NCBI GenBank assembly: GCA_034620365.1
Contig: JAQGEQ010000225.1
Coordinates: forward strand, 248,001 to 312,000
DNA from: Pegea sp. RAD2-039
Taxonomy: Eukaryota; Chordata; Thaliacea; Salpida; Salpidae
DNA length: 64,000 nucleotides
Direction: 5' to 3'
Every line of letters starts with the position of its first letter. Positions within the stretch are counted from its first letter, which is position 1. The notes beneath the pieces are model-generated. The model made no database searches. It saw nothing but the letters and a program-made list of their open reading frames with translations, and was not told the DNA's origin. Positions 24,250 through 37,165 of this stretch are shown one piece after another. The translations under genes were made by a program, and so were the position numbers.

Positions 24250-26350
24250 CGACTGACGTTGCGTTATGATAATTATAAAAGTAAATTTTTGAAATCATCA
24301 TTCTATAAAAAAAAGTTTTTAAATAAAGTTTTAAAACTTTCAAAGTGTCGATAATTTCACTAATTTTTCTGCTGTAGTTTTTAATGAATTACTTTCATGT
24401 TTTTTGAGGTTGTTAATTAAACAGTTTTGACATGACTAGTTGTATGTTTGTAGCTGAGGTTATTTCAGACTATTATGTATTTTTGACTTTATCTAAGAAT
24501 GTTAAATTTTTTGTAGATAAGAAACAGAAACCAGTTAATTGGCGTTAAAAGACAAATAGAATAATAATTGCAAATAATTACTATCAAGAAAAAACATTTT
24601 TATTTCTTCATCTTAAAATCTTTTATTTGTATATTAGTTGTTTCTTTTCATTAAGTTCAGTAAAGTAATTTTTGACTAATCACAAAAACAAATTTAATAT
24701 TTTCATAAATAAACTTTTTAAACTACTTATCTAAAAATATATATTAAGATTTAATAAAAAAAAACTAAACTTTTGGATGTTTTTTTTTGTTTTTACAAGA
24801 TATTTATGCTTGTATTATCTTTATACTAATTATTTAAAAATGAAAGAAAAAGATGAAAAATTTGATAAATTGCAAGCTTTAATAATTTAAATAACTTATT
24901 ACAGATTTAACTCAACTTTAAAAACCTTTAAAACAAATATTGATTTTTAAGACGATCACTAGGCATTTATTTTTAATCCGCTAGTGGGCGCTGTTTCTTT
25001 GCAAATCTACAAAAATTTTGTAAGAAAAATAAAAATGAGGCAACAACTTGATTGAGTTTTAATCTAAGCAGTTAGCCACCTTTACTTGAGCAGACTTGAT
25101 AGAAAGAAAGCTACAAAATATTTCCTTAACAGAAATTATGATAAATTAATTAGGAGTTTTTTGACTTTAAGATTTGAGGTCTTTGTTTGTTGGTTTTAGT
25201 AGATTACTTGCTACAAGTTAACTTTTTTGCTTTTTGGTTTCTTTACTCGATATATTTAGTTAGTGTTCCGTTTAGTTTTAATCAATATTCTTATAGAGAA
25301 TATATTTTTTAGGTTGTTTTCACAAAGATAAAGAAAAAGTAAATATGATTTTATAAAACCTTATAAAAATCATATAATTTAATAATTGTATAATTATAAG
25401 TATTCAAATAAACTGGTGAATTTGAGATATTTAAGTAAATATTGTTTCTAAATACAGAACTTAGAGAGGTATTATAAAAGTTTAACTTAATTAAAAGATA
25501 AATATTCAATTATGGTGATTAATTTACTTTATACGATTGTAATTTCTAAAAAAATTACTTTTTAAACACAAATATCGATCAAAAAACAAAAGTTTTAGGT
25601 TTTTTATTAAATATTTATACAATTTAGTAAGCAACAGTTAAGCTATCTCCATTTATTTTGAAAGTAACAAGCCAACAGCTCATGTTATATTGATTTAATG
25701 TTCCAGTCATATCATTTCTATTGATTTAAGCTAATAATAAATATTATTGTTATAAATAATACAACTAATTCGCAATTTATTAGAGTAATAAATAACGCAT
25801 TTTGTTTGTAAGTTGAATACCTTTAATTTGCATTAAGTTTTTAGTTTTATTTAAACAGGTCTCGTAAATGCTACATCATAAATTTCTCTTTTGCTGGTTT
25901 ACTTTTAATTAAATCAATTGTGAAAAGCAAATATAGTTTTGAACATTTTTAAGGTTACTTTTCTACAGTTGATTATTAGTTTTCAAGTTTAGAACATTTT
26001 TTTTTTATAAAAATTTTATTAATTTTCTAATTTTGTGTTTTAAACACAAGCTATAGAGATAAAATTCAAGCCACAAGTAACACAGAAACATTTTAATTTC
26101 TTTTTACTTTAATTTAATCTATCTTTCAATTAGAGTGAAAATTATATTCTAATTTTATAATAAAACTCATACAAAATTCTGTCGTTTTATCCACAAGTTT
26201 TTTGTTACATTATTTTTTAGTCGTACAAAAAGATTCTTAAAATTGTGAATTTATTTTAGCTTAAGGCTATATCAAAATTTCAAAAGATTCAAAACTTGAT
26301 TCACACTTTCATTTGTAACTCTAATCTTCTGTTATTTGATTGATAGATTT
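24250..26350. other. Gene-poor stretch upstream of the kinase gene
   Basis: About 2.1 kb of AT-rich DNA, probably including the promoter of the downstream kinase. The only non-AT-rich island is CCGCTAGTGGGCGCTG at 24978-24993, which resembles the CTCF core motif with one mismatch. Confidence 0.5.
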
Positions 26351-26359
26351 TATTTGATT

Positions 26360-29300
26360 ATGCCAACTTTTGTAATGAATTGCTGGCCTTTCAAATCAAG
26401 AAATGATTCTGGTGCGATACCTGTTGCTGATAATGCAACGTATTCAAACCCAGCGGCTCCATTTCATTCAGAATCTCGAGAAACAAACAAAGAACTGAAC
26501 GAACGAAATGAAAAATTGGAGCAAGTAGCCAATCGTGCTAGAGATCAGTTAATTGTGAGTGATAAAATTTAGATCAAAAATTCTATTTTTACGATAATTT
26601 ATTAAATTGTTTGTAGACAGGTTTTATTTTTCATCTGTGACGTCATTCAAATCGCGATTTTAATGCGTTTTTATGGCGAAACGCGTTTTCGCTGATTCAA
26701 ATTATTTTATTTTTTTAGTTTATTTTAAATCTTAGCAACTTAAGTTCGATTAATCAATTGATAAAATGTTTTTTATTTTATTTCTAATTAATTTTATCAA
26801 ATTTAAAAGATTTTAAAAGTAATTAAACATGAGAAAATTTGATATCAAAGGTTATTAAGTAGTAACTTTTACAATAAACTCACTGAAGTACAAAATGTCT
26901 TTGGTCACGAACCAAAAATTAGTCGAATACCTTTTTAGGCTGATGGAGAAAAGGCTTTAGAAGCATTTTAAAAAATATCAAATTTACTAATTTATTATTA
27001 AAAGCGACGCTTATGGTCACAATAGAAGACAGCTTCTTTTTAAGGGAATCTTTAAAAGGGTCTTTATCATCTCCAAAACTTCTGCTGATTTGAGGCCCTT
27101 TGGAAGAAGACTTTAAACAAACTTTGATTGGATTATAAACTAAAGATACATTGTCTAAACTCTTTATATAAAGAATTTGACAAAAATATTTGAAAAAGTT
27201 TTTAATTATTCAATTTTTTAATGATTTTTACATCCATTTGAACTTTACCAGCATCTCTTATTTACTTTTCAAATTAAAGTTTCAAATCTTAAGTAAATAT
27301 CAGAATATTTTAAGATCTAACATTTTGTTATCTAATCAAAATCAAAACTATAGAATTAGAAGTTATTTCTAACTCACATTAATAAATATTATCATAAATA
27401 TCTTTTAGAATAAGTTTCTGAAAAAGCCAATGATACAAAACTCACAATTCCTAAGTGGATAAGTTAATAATTTATTTGTGATACAAGCTTAAGATCACTA
27501 AACAAATTATTAAACGAATTGAATGAGAAGTGTTTTCGATGACTACAAGAAACTGATTGCAATTCAACAAAATGATGATTTAATTTATTTTTTAGCATCT
27601 AGAACGAGTAGTGAGTGAGCAGCTTCAACAAATTGAAGAAAAGAACAAAGAAATAATTCGATTAAAAGAAATTCTCGATTCAATTAGACCAAAAGAAGTT
27701 CGTAATCGAATTAAAAATTCATTTTTTTGTCAATATTTTATAAAATTAGAAAGAAACTGACAAAGTTGAAGCAGTGAAGGCGTCTCCTGTCTCTTCTTCT
27801 CATCAAGATGCTGAACGGAAGGCGGTAGTTTATGGATCAGCTCTTGAGAAATCTCATGTAGCGATCAAAAAGTTCCCAAAAACAAACGAACAAAAGAAGC
27901 TTTTACGAGAGGTTAAAAATGGCTTTTTAATTTTGTGGGTTCAAATTTATCGATTTTTTTTCTGTAAATAAACAAATTATGAAATAATTGAGAATATTTT
28001 CTCCGCGTAATCAAATGATTAAATTTTTTTGTAATCTCTTTAACAGGCTTTACTGGAAAATGAGTTCTTAATGCATTTATCAAATCAGCAAATCGAAGAT
28101 ATGGTCGATTATATGGAAAAAAACCCCACAGATAAGATGGTAATCATCAAAGAAGGTGATGTAGGGGATCGCCTGTACATCCTTGAATCCGGGGAATTAG
28201 AAGTTGCTCAGGTAAGATCATGATCACCAAAGCATGAATCAATTCCCACTTTCAAGGGCGGAGTTACTCTTGGTACTATAAAAGCTCGTGCAGTTTTTGG
28301 GGAACTTGCAATCTTATATAACTGCAGAAGAACTGCCACAGTGATCTCAAAAATCCCTTCTCAAATCTGGATGTTGGAAAGACGGACTTTTCAAACAATT
28401 ATGATGACGTCAGTTAATAACAAGCAAAATGAGCTGACAGAGGTGATTACGAGACAATTTATTTAATTTGTTTGCTTGTCAAGACTCATTACATCAATAT
28501 AGATTCTTAATTTAAATGAATCTCAACAAAAGTCACGAAAAAATTGTCTGATAAAAAAAGTCTGAAAGATACTCTTATTCTTCAATTAGTGGAGGACTTA
28601 CCCTGATAAAAAAGTTCTAAAAAAATTATAAGTCGTCGAATTGATGTTAAAAATAGAAGATAAACTTTTCAAAGTATATTTTTGATGAATTTACTTTTTA
28701 AGATGGTTTTGTAGATGACAGTCTAATTAATTATCTTCAAATGCTATTAAATAAAAGCCTTTGAACTTATTAAAATTTGTCTTGTAAACTCAAATTTCTA
28801 ATTTTTATTGATTAACTCTCATCTGATGTTAACTTTTTGGTTAAAAATTTTTTTCTTGTTTGCTTTTTTACATGAAGATTTGAAAATTTGTTTACAATTT
28901 ATACCATATCGTGTTTTTAGTTCGTTAATTATACCTCTGTGGTGTTTCTCTATTGATTTTGTAGATTTTAACAACGAAACTGAGGTTGCTAATCAGGAGA
29001 AACTGAAAAATGGACTCCAATTCAATTATTTAATAATTATTCATTACTTATGTCTTCATCTGTGTGGCGAAGCGGTTACTACACCTGCCTATCAAGCTGA
29101 AGGTTCTGGGTTCGAGCCCAGGTGGACACATTATTAGTGACAAGGAAAAGTTCATAAAAAACCCGGGTAGAAGGGCCTTGTTAGTTTGGTTAATGACAAC
29201 ACTTCTAGAAGACGCAAAACTCCGAATTTAAAACCGGAGTTGAAGCCTCGTAGACAGCTTGTCACTGCACTCAGTATCGTTCTGACAGCTCCTGAGACGC

Positions 29301-31492
29301 CAGCTGCATCAGTCCGTCTCTTCCGCTGTATACCTTGTTGGCGTGGAATCCTGCTGCATGGGCAACAACTTGATATCCAAAACTTCTGTCCTGGTTTACA
29401 GCATGATCGAAGCCATTTCTAGTGTTTTCTATACCCGCCTGCCGAGTGAGAGGTCCCAGGTTCGAGCCCGGGCGGACACAACTTAGACTAGAAACTTCTG
29501 CCCTGACATATATAGACATGGTCGTTCTCGGCCGAAAATCTTCTAAAAATTTCACTTTTTAAAATCATTTTCTCAAAATAAATCTTTCAAATCTACATCT
29601 TCATCAGACTCTTCATCGTGTCCCTCTCTTCCGGGGGCTCCCATCTCGGAAGTTGGTAAAGATCGCGGATGCTTTAGAAGAAGATGAATACAAAGAAGGA
29701 GACTACATCATCAGACAGGGAACTAACGGCCGGAACTTCTACATCATTTCAAGCGGTCAAGTTGACGTCACGATCAAAGACGAGATCACTGGAAACGAGA
29801 GGTTCCTCAGGACTTTATCAAAAGGAGATTATTTCGGCGAGAAAGCGTTGCGGAGCGAAAGCGGGCAACGCACGACTAACATCATAGCAACGAGTCCTGT
29901 TGTGTGTTGTATGACTCTCGATAAGGAGTCGTTCTTGATTCTCATTGGTCAGTTAGCTGATAAAGACTACATCAACACGGGATTAATCCCATTTGGGAGT
30001 CCTCGCGCTTCGAGAACAAGCAGTGTGGCGACAATCGAGATGCCGCGACGTCGAATTCGCGCTTCTTTCAACAACCTCCAGTTGTCTGATCTTGAATTCA
30101 TCGGGATTCTTGGCATTGGAGGTTTTGGAAGAGTAGAGTTGCGAAGGAACCGGAACAACCCTGAGATGAGTTTTGCATTGAAACGTATGAAGAAGGTAGA
30201 ATCAATGCTTCGAGATGTGATGACGTCACACACCCTATCGCTTACAGATGCATATTTTGGAGACGAAGCAAGAGAAGCATATATTTTCAGAGAAGACAAT
30301 TATGAGAGATTCTGATCATCCTTTCATCGTTCAACTTTACAAAACTTTCAAAGATGAAAGGCAAGTTGTAAAAAAGCCATTTTTGTCGATTTACGTTTGA
30401 TTGACAGGTACGTCTACATGCTCCTAGAAGCTTGCCTCGGTGGTGAGTTGTGGTCGAAACTTCGAGATGACGGAAGTTTTGATGAAGATCGAACTCGCTT
30501 CTACTCAGCGTGTGTCCTTGAAGCTGTAGAGTATCTTCATCTACGAGGAGTTATCTACAGAGATCTCAAGGTTTGATGAATCAGATGATTAACAGATTAG
30601 TGATGAACATCAACAGCCTGAAAATGTCCTCATCGACCACCGAGGTTACGTCAAACTAGTCGACTTCGGATTCGCGAAAAAATTATCAAATGGCGAAAAA
30701 ACTTTCACTTTTTGTGGGACCCCTGAATATGTAGCTCCTGAAGTAGTCTTAAATAAGGTTTGGGTTTGTTTTTATCTTCAATTTTTTTAATGATCCTCAT
30801 CTAGGGACATGATTTTGCGGTTGATTATTGGGCGTTTGGGATTCTTTTGTATGAGATGTTGACCGGGAATCCCCCTTTTACATCGTCTGAGCCGATGAAG
30901 ACGTATCGGATGATTTTAAGAGGAATAGATGGAATTGATTGGCCGGTAAGTGCTTCCAAATAATTTTTCAAAAATTTTTTTGAAAATTAAATTGGAAACA
31001 CTGGATTAGAGAAACTCAATTTTGCGTCACAAGATATCCGAGATTAATTAGATTTGTTTGAAAGGAGAAATTTAAAAAAGAAATCTACTTTTAATTGAAT
31101 TAAAATCTAGCTGAAATTCACATTTGAATTACTCGCTCACGTCATCTTGTTCTAATTGTTTTTAGTGGAAAGTAAAGAAACCAGCACAGAACCTGATTCG
31201 AAGACTTTGTAGGACAAATCCTTCAGAACGAATTGGGAACCTCAGAGGCGGAGTAAATGAGATCAAAAACCATCGATGGTTCGCCGTAAGTTTCAAACAT
31301 TTCTACAAATTATTGAGTTGAAAAATTATGGATTTAAAGGGCTTCGATTGGGATGGTTTGAAGACCCAACAACTAGAACCTCCGCATGTCCCTGATATCG
31401 TCAATTCTGTTGATCTTAGAAACTTTGATTCTTTTGATAATGAGAATGAAGATGCTCAAATCGAGAGCTCTGGTTGGGACGAAGGATTTTAA
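26360..31492 (+). CDS. cGMP-dependent protein kinase (PKG)
   Basis: Twelve exons join in frame to 742 residues: 26360-26554, 27596-27697, 27750-27911, 28047-28211, 28257-28442, 29608-30195, 30248-30360, 30408-30570, 30617-30757, 30805-30945, 31166-31285, 31340-31492. Order: N-terminal coiled coil (about 35-100, [20 protein letters not shown]), autoinhibitory region (AERKAVVYG), cyclic-nucleotide domain A (about 165-265, [16 protein letters not shown]), domain B (about 275-390, [15 protein letters not shown]), AGC kinase domain with GIGGFGRV, Lys462, YRDLKPEN (Asp556) and DFG (Asp574), then an AGC tail ending SSGWDEGF. All catalytic residues are present. The family phosphorylates Ser/Thr in response to cGMP. 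The N-terminus lacks Gly2, so it is not myristoylated as PKG2 is, and type I-like is more likely. The intron at 30361-30407 is GC-AG. The 1.2 kb intron before the 588-base exon holds SINE sequences. Confidence 0.95.
29060..29415 (+). mobile_element. SINE-1, tRNA-headed, inside a PKG intron
   Basis: The 5' end is tRNA-like: a box A-like TGGCGAAGCGG, a box B GGTTCGAGCCC and terminal TGTGT/ACACA that could form an acceptor stem. The body (CCCGGGTAGAAGGGCC, then an Ala-rich-looking GC-rich part) is shared with 40983 (minus) and 56575. It is inserted in the sense direction in the intron between 28442 and 29608. Confidence 0.85.
29430..29545 (+). mobile_element. Second SINE head with LINE-like tail
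   Basis: Directly after the preceding SINE, another tRNA-Gly-like head (CCCGCCTGCC...GGTTCGAGCCCGG) is followed by a short body and the tail CATGGTCGTTCTCGGCCGA. That tail is nearly the same as the 3' tail of the LINE copy at 58243. Confidence 0.75.
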
Positions 31493-31499
31493 CTTTCTT

Positions 31500-32200
31500 T
31501 TAAAATTTTACTTTTTTTACTTTTTATTTTTTTGTATTTTTTAAATGGATAAGCTTACATTAGAGGCAGTTATCTAACTATTGAGAAAAAGATCAAATTA
31601 ATTTACTAAATCGATTTATATTGTATATAATCCATATCAATTGATCTTCTGTAAATATCTCTAATTTAACTCAAGTCTAAGATAAGGTTTTTTCGTCTTC
31701 TTAAAACCAGAATTTATTATAAGAGGCTGAAAAATTCTCTAAAAGCACAGAAACTTACAACTAATTTATCTTATTTTGTTTATCTTCAACGCTTACCTGC
31801 ATTTTATCGTACTTTTAATTTTCTCTAACGTCTTCTTTTATTTATTATATTATTTATATCGTTCGTCAAATACAGTTTTTATTCCCTGAAAAACTACAAA
31901 TTTTTATCTTCAAATTGTATTTGATACATTTGCTAAGATATTTAAGATCTTTAAAAACAAAATAAATTTATTTTTCTAAAACGTTCACAGAATATTCTAA
32001 ACTTTTTTTGGTTTGAGTAAATAGACAGGTTTTGAAGTTCATTTAAAAGTTTATTTATTAAAATTTGATAAAAAAACGTCTTTATGATATAAATTTAAAA
32101 CATAAAATTCATCTCAACTTGATAAATCCAATAAAATATAAAAATAATTATAATACACAAAAGTCAATTCACATAATAAATCTAAATATAAAAAGCAGGT
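31500..32200. other. Intergenic AT-rich stretch
   Basis: Likely PKG 3' UTR followed by the 3' UTR of the leftward open frame at 32210. No other feature seen. Confidence 0.5.
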
Positions 32201-32209
32201 TCTCTAAAA

Positions 32210-32512
32210 TCACTTCTCTTCAGTATCTTTCTTAAACTTCTTCGGAAGATTATCTTGATCACTTTCAAGGCAAGGATGAAGTAACGCCAAATACGAGTTC
32301 TCGAACCGTTTGCCACATGTCATACACGAATAAGGTTTAGTAGACTGCTTCCAAATCAGTCTACCTCCTTCAACCACCAGAAGTATCTTTCGTTTAACAT
32401 CTCTTTGTTCCTCACAAATTTTTCTTTTCTTTGTGGATATCTTCCCTTGCAGAAGAGATATCAGCTCCAATGGAAGTCCTTCATTATTTGATGTAAGCAG
32501 GACTTCTTTCAT
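32210..32512 (-). CDS. Lys-rich small open frame with a partial zinc-finger motif
   Basis: From the first in-frame ATG this gives 100 residues. A zinc-finger-like PYSCMTCGKRFENSYLALLH has the Cys pair, the aromatic and hydrophobic core positions and the first His, but the second ligand spacing is abnormal (HPC). The rest is basic (STKKRKICEEQRDVKRK, KKFKKD). A stop lies shortly upstream in frame and I found no upstream exon, so it may be a small gene, a 3' exon with a missed acceptor, or a remnant. It abuts the region with the 187-bp array. Confidence 0.35.
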   Translation of the reverse strand: MKEVLLTSNNEGLPLELISLLQGKISTKKRKICEEQRDVKRKILLVVEGGRLIWKQSTKPYSCMTCGKRFENSYLALLHPCLESDQDNLPKKFKKDTEEK

Positions 32513-32798
32513 ATTTTCTGTTTCCACAACAAGTCCTATTGGTATTTTAAATCCACAAGTTATCAATCACTTTACAGATAACCTGTCAATCAAAAAGAGT
32601 TTAGAAAAATTCGAAAATGTTGTTTAATTTTAGATGGATTTTTAAGCTAGTCTCATAAATAGTTTTTAAATATTAGATTCGATTTTTCAATCAAATAAAA
32701 CATAAAAGTAAAATGATAATATCGGTCGACTACAGTCATGTTCAAAAAAGTTCATATTTCTTTGTATTCTTCGGAGTTAGTTGGTCTCTAGAAGTTAT

Positions 32799-33029
32799 CA
32801 GGACTTAATCTTCATTCAAGACACGATGCTTCTGATCCTAAATTAGTTGAAGATCTCACGATAAATCCAATTAGTAATCCACTGATTCCAGAGAAATGTG
32901 TTTCTACTATAATGAAGAAATTTCAACAACTGCAGGCAGATGATTCTCATTTAATAGCCCAGAACATTTACAAGTGTGAGACACAAACTTTGGTTGTGTC
33001 ATCTCATCTGAATCCTTTAGTCAATTGAT
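32799..33029 (+). other. Open frame without start, left flank of the tandem array
   Basis: Seventy-six codons are open (GLNLHSRHDASDPKLVEDL and on to QTLVVSSHLNPLVN) with balanced amino-acid use, but there is no convincing start. It may be an exon or decayed coding sequence from which the neighbouring array arose. I do not recognise it. Confidence 0.25.
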
Positions 33030-33127
33030 CATCATTCAAGTTAGCAGCAGAAGGTACTAACAGTTGTGATGTACTGTTTGGTGTTTGACAAGAAAAAGAA
33101 TTGTTGCTACTGATGATTGGTCGATAT

Positions 33128-35828
33128 TAGTTCGTTCAATTCTGATTAGTTGAGACAGAATAATAAAGATAAATTCAACTCTTGTGATCTTCAAAAAATT
33201 CCAGCAACAAGCAACTGTATTTTTCAAAGGCCGTCTGACAGTTTATGTTGGCAAATTTGGAGGTATACGTAAAGTAGGCGAGCGTTGTATGGTGTTCAGT
33301 CTAGAACCTGACATGAGTGCGTTCAATTCAGAATGGTTGAGACAGAATAATAAAGATAAATTCAACTCTTGTGATCTTCAAAAAGATCCAGCAACAAGCA
33401 ACTGGATTTTTCAAAGGCCGTCTGACAGTTTATGTTGGCAAATTTGGAGGTATATGTAAAGTAGGCGAGCGTTGTATGGTGTTCAGTCTAGAACTTGACA
33501 TGAGTGCGTTCAATTCAGAATGGTTGAGACAGAATAGAAAAGATAAATTCAACTCTTGTGATCTTCAAAAAGATCCAGCAACAAGCAACTGGATTTTTCA
33601 AAGGCCGACTGACAGTTTATGTTGGCAAATTTGGAGGTATACGTAAAGTAGACGAGCGTTGTATGGTGTTCAGTCTAGAACTTGACATGAGTGCGTTCAA
33701 TTCAGAATGGTTGAGGCAGAATAATAAAGATAAATTCAACTCTTGTGATCTTCAAAAAGATCCAGCAACAAGCAACTGTATTTTTCAAAGACCGTCTGAC
33801 AGTTTATGTTGGCAAATTTGGAGGTATAAGTAAAGTAGGCGAGCGTTGTATGGTGTTCAGTCTAGAACTTGACATGAGTGCGTTCAATTCAGAATGGTTG
33901 AGGCAGAATAGAAAAGATAAATTCAACTCTTGTGATCTTCAAAAAGATCCAGCAACAAGCAACTGGATTTTTCAAAGACCGTCTGACAGTTTATGTTGGC
34001 AAATTTGGAGGTATAAGTAAAGTAGGCGAGCGTTGTATGGTGTTCAGTCTAGAACTTGACATGAGTGCGTTCAATTCAGAATGGTTGAGGCAGAATAGAA
34101 AAGATAAATTCAACTCTTGTGATCTTCAAAAAATTCCAGCAACAAGCAACTGTATTTTTCAAAGGCCGTCTGACAGTTTATGTTGGCAAATTTGGAGGTA
34201 TACGTAAAGTAGGCGAGCGTTGTATGGTGTTCAGTCTAGAACTTGACATGAGTGCGTTCAATTCAGAATGGTTGAGACAGAATAATAAAGATAAATTCAA
34301 CTCTTGTGATCTTCAAAAAATTCCAGCAACAAGCAACTGAATTTTTCAAAGGCCGACTGACAGTTTATGTTGGCAAATTTGGAGGTATACGTAAAGTAGG
34401 CGAGCGTTGTATGGTGTTCAGTCTAGAACTTGACATGAGTGCGTTCAATTCAGAATGGTTGAGACAGAATAATAAAGATAAATTCAACTCTTGTGATCTT
34501 CAAAAAATTCCAGCAACAAGCAACTGGATTTTTCAAAGGCCGTCTGACAGTTTATGTTGGCAAATTTGGAGGTATAAGTAAAGTAGGCGAGCGTTGTATG
34601 GTGTTCAGTCTAGAACTTGACATGAGTGCTTTCAATTCAGAATGGTTGAGGCAGAATAATAAAGATAAATTCAACTCTTGTGATCTTCAAAAAGATCCAG
34701 CAACAAGCAACTGAATTTTTCAAAGGCCGTCTGACAGTTTATGTTGGCAAATTTGGAGGTATAAGTAAAGTGGGCGAGCGTTGTATGGTGTTCAGTCTAG
34801 AACTTGACATGAGTGCGTTCAATTCAGAATGGTTGAGGCAGAATAATAAAGATAAATTCAACTCTTGTGATCTTCAAAAAGATCCAGCAACAAGCAACTG
34901 ATTTTTCAAAGGCCGTCTGACAGTTTATGTTGGCAAATTTGGAGGTATAAGTAAAGTAGGCGAGCGTTGTATGGTGTTCAGTCTAGAACTTGACATGAGT
35001 GCGTTCAATTCAGAATGGTTGAGACAGAATAATAAAGATAAATTCAACTCTTGTGATCTTCAAAAAATTCCAGCAACAAGCAACTCTATTTTTCAAAGAC
35101 CGTCTGACAGTTTATGTTGGCAAATTTGGAGGTATACGTAAAGTAGGCGAGCGTTGTATGGTGTTCAGTCTAGAACTTGACATGAGTGCGTTCAATTCAG
35201 AATGGTTGAGACAGAATAATAAAGATAAATTCAACTCTTGTGATCTTCAAAAAATTCCAGCAACAAGCAACTGAATTTTTCAAAGGCCGTCTGACAGTTT
35301 ATGTTGGCAAATTTGGAGGTATACGTAAAGTAGGCGAGCGTTGTATGGTGTTCAGTCTAGAACTTGACATGAGTGCGTTCAATTCAGAATGGTTGAGACA
35401 GAATAATAAAGATAAATTCAACTCTTGTGATCTTCAAAAAATTCCAGCAACAAGCAACTGGATTTTTCAAAGGCCGTCTGACAGTTTATGTTGGCAAATT
35501 TGGAGGTATAAGTAAAGTAGGCGAGCGTTGTATGGTGTTCAGTCTAGAACTTGACATGAGTGCGTTCAATTCAGAATGGTTGAGGCAGAATAATAAAGAT
35601 AAATTCAACTCTTGTGATCTTCAAAAAATTCCAGCAACAAGCAACTGGATTTTTCAAAGGCCGTCTGACAGTTTATGTTGGCAAATTTGGAGGTATACGT
35701 AAAGTAGGCGAGCGTTGTATGGTGTTCAGTCTAGAACCTGACATGAGTGCGTTCAATTCAGAATGGTTGAGACAGAATAATAAAGATAAATTCAACTCTT
35801 GTGATCTTCAAAAAAATCAAGCAAGCAG
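33128..35828. repeat. Tandem array, 187-bp unit, about 14.4 copies
   Basis: Unit starts (TGATCTTCAAAAA) fall at 33184 and every 187 bases to 35801; the unit beginning near 34867 is one base shorter. Copies are about 95% or more identical by eye, with partial copies at both ends. Each unit holds overlapping open frames (one reads GERCMVFSLELDMSAFNSEW). Because 187 is not a multiple of three, the frame shifts at each unit and ends in a stop, so there is no continuous repeat protein. Variants are linked: units with GGTATAAG mostly have AGGCAG, those with GGTATACG mostly AGACAG. Confidence 0.95.
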
Positions 35829-35954
35829 CTCGTATAAAGCTGAAGAAAATTCGACTAAGCGCGACAAGTCTGTTTCTAGAATGAATTACTTTGTATCTTC
35901 AAACTTTTCAAATGGCTAATAAAAATGGTGACTTGCTTTTGCTGAGTACTGGAC

Positions 35955-36465
35955 CATACTGGGTGTAAACCAGTGTAAAAACAAAAATAAAAAAAGCAAA
36001 TAAATAAATAACACCTTTGAAAATAAAGAATATAAAAATAAAAATATACAGATAAATAATATGTCAACATTATAAGTAATAAGTTAACAACATTTAAGTA
36101 AACATTTAAAGTATATAAGTCATCTAATTTTCAATAAATTTCTAACTCTTCTCAACAAGCTACTAGCCAAATAAGCTAACCTCAAAACTGAAAGACAAAT
36201 GCTACCTACAAATTCTTTTTTGTGATTATTTATTCACTTGATACGTTGATTATTTATTTCTTTAAAGCGTAAAATAAATCACAATTTTTCAACAGTAGGC
36301 TATCACACAAACGTTTATTTAATCGAAGTTTTTGACTTAAAAAAGTTAACCAAATAATCCAAACACATTTTTATGTATTGAACGCAGAATTTTCTTAAAA
36401 TTCTTACATTTTACTAAAAAATAATTGTAATACAGAAATAAGTTTTAAATTTTTGAAAAAAAAAC
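35955..36465 (+). repeat. Direct repeat, copy 1
   Basis: Almost identical to 36684-37165, with small indels. The two copies are separated by a piece that matches the SMYD5 5' end. No gene is seen inside. Confidence 0.85.
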
Positions 36466-36469
36466 TCAT

Positions 36470-36685
36470 TTAATATATTCTTTACTTAAATACTTAATAA
36501 TAATTTTTTGTAAAACTATTCTCTTGAATTATATATATTGTCTGATATAGTGAAGAAACAGATAAAGTTAATTATTATTTCTATTATTTTAAGAACTTGT
36601 AAATATTCAAAGTTGGTAAATTAACAATCTAATTATAAAATTTTTATTAGATCAAGATAAATGGCTTTTGCTATCAAATTTATTG
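36470..36685 (+). pseudogene. Partial copy of the SMYD5 promoter and first codons
   Basis: Matches 38275-38490 including the bases before the SMYD5 start codon and MAFA(I/V)KFI. After eight codons the copy runs straight into the second direct repeat and a GTAAAAAC that could act as a donor. No further SMYD5 exon follows. Confidence 0.8.
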
Positions 36686-37165
36686 TAAAAACAAAAATAA
36701 AAAAGCAAATAAATAACATCTTCGAAAATAAATAATATAAAAATAAAAATATACAAATAAATAATATGTTAACATTATAAGTTAACAACATTTAAGTAAA
36801 TACTTAAAGTATATAAGTCATCTAATTTTCAATAAATTTCTAACTCTTCTCAACAAGCTACTAGCCAAATAAGCTAACCTCAAAACTGAAAGACAAATGC
36901 TACCTACAAATTCTTTTTTGTGATTATTTATTCACTTGATACGTTGATTATTTATTTCTTTAAAGCGTAAAATAAATCACAATTTTTCAACAGTAGGCTA
37001 TCACACAAACGTTTATTTAATCGAAGTTTTTGACTTAAAAAAGTTAACCAAATAATCCAAACACCTTTTTATGTATTGAACGCAGAATTTTCTTAAAATT
37101 CTTACATTTTACTAAAAAATAATAGTAATACAGAAATAAGTTTTAAATTTTTGAAAATAAAATTC
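36684..37165 (+). repeat. Direct repeat, copy 2
   Basis: Second copy of 35955-36465. High identity suggests a recent duplication. Confidence 0.85.

Noticed and set aside
29060-29130. Possible functional tRNA gene
   Set aside because: The head is joined to a repeated SINE body, recurs at other sites and has no proper anticodon arm.
33184-35919. A series of overlapping 73-101 residue open frames in the tandem array
   Set aside because: The unit is 187 bases, so the frame shifts each copy and every frame meets a stop about 1.5 units on. They are by-products of the repeat, not separate genes.
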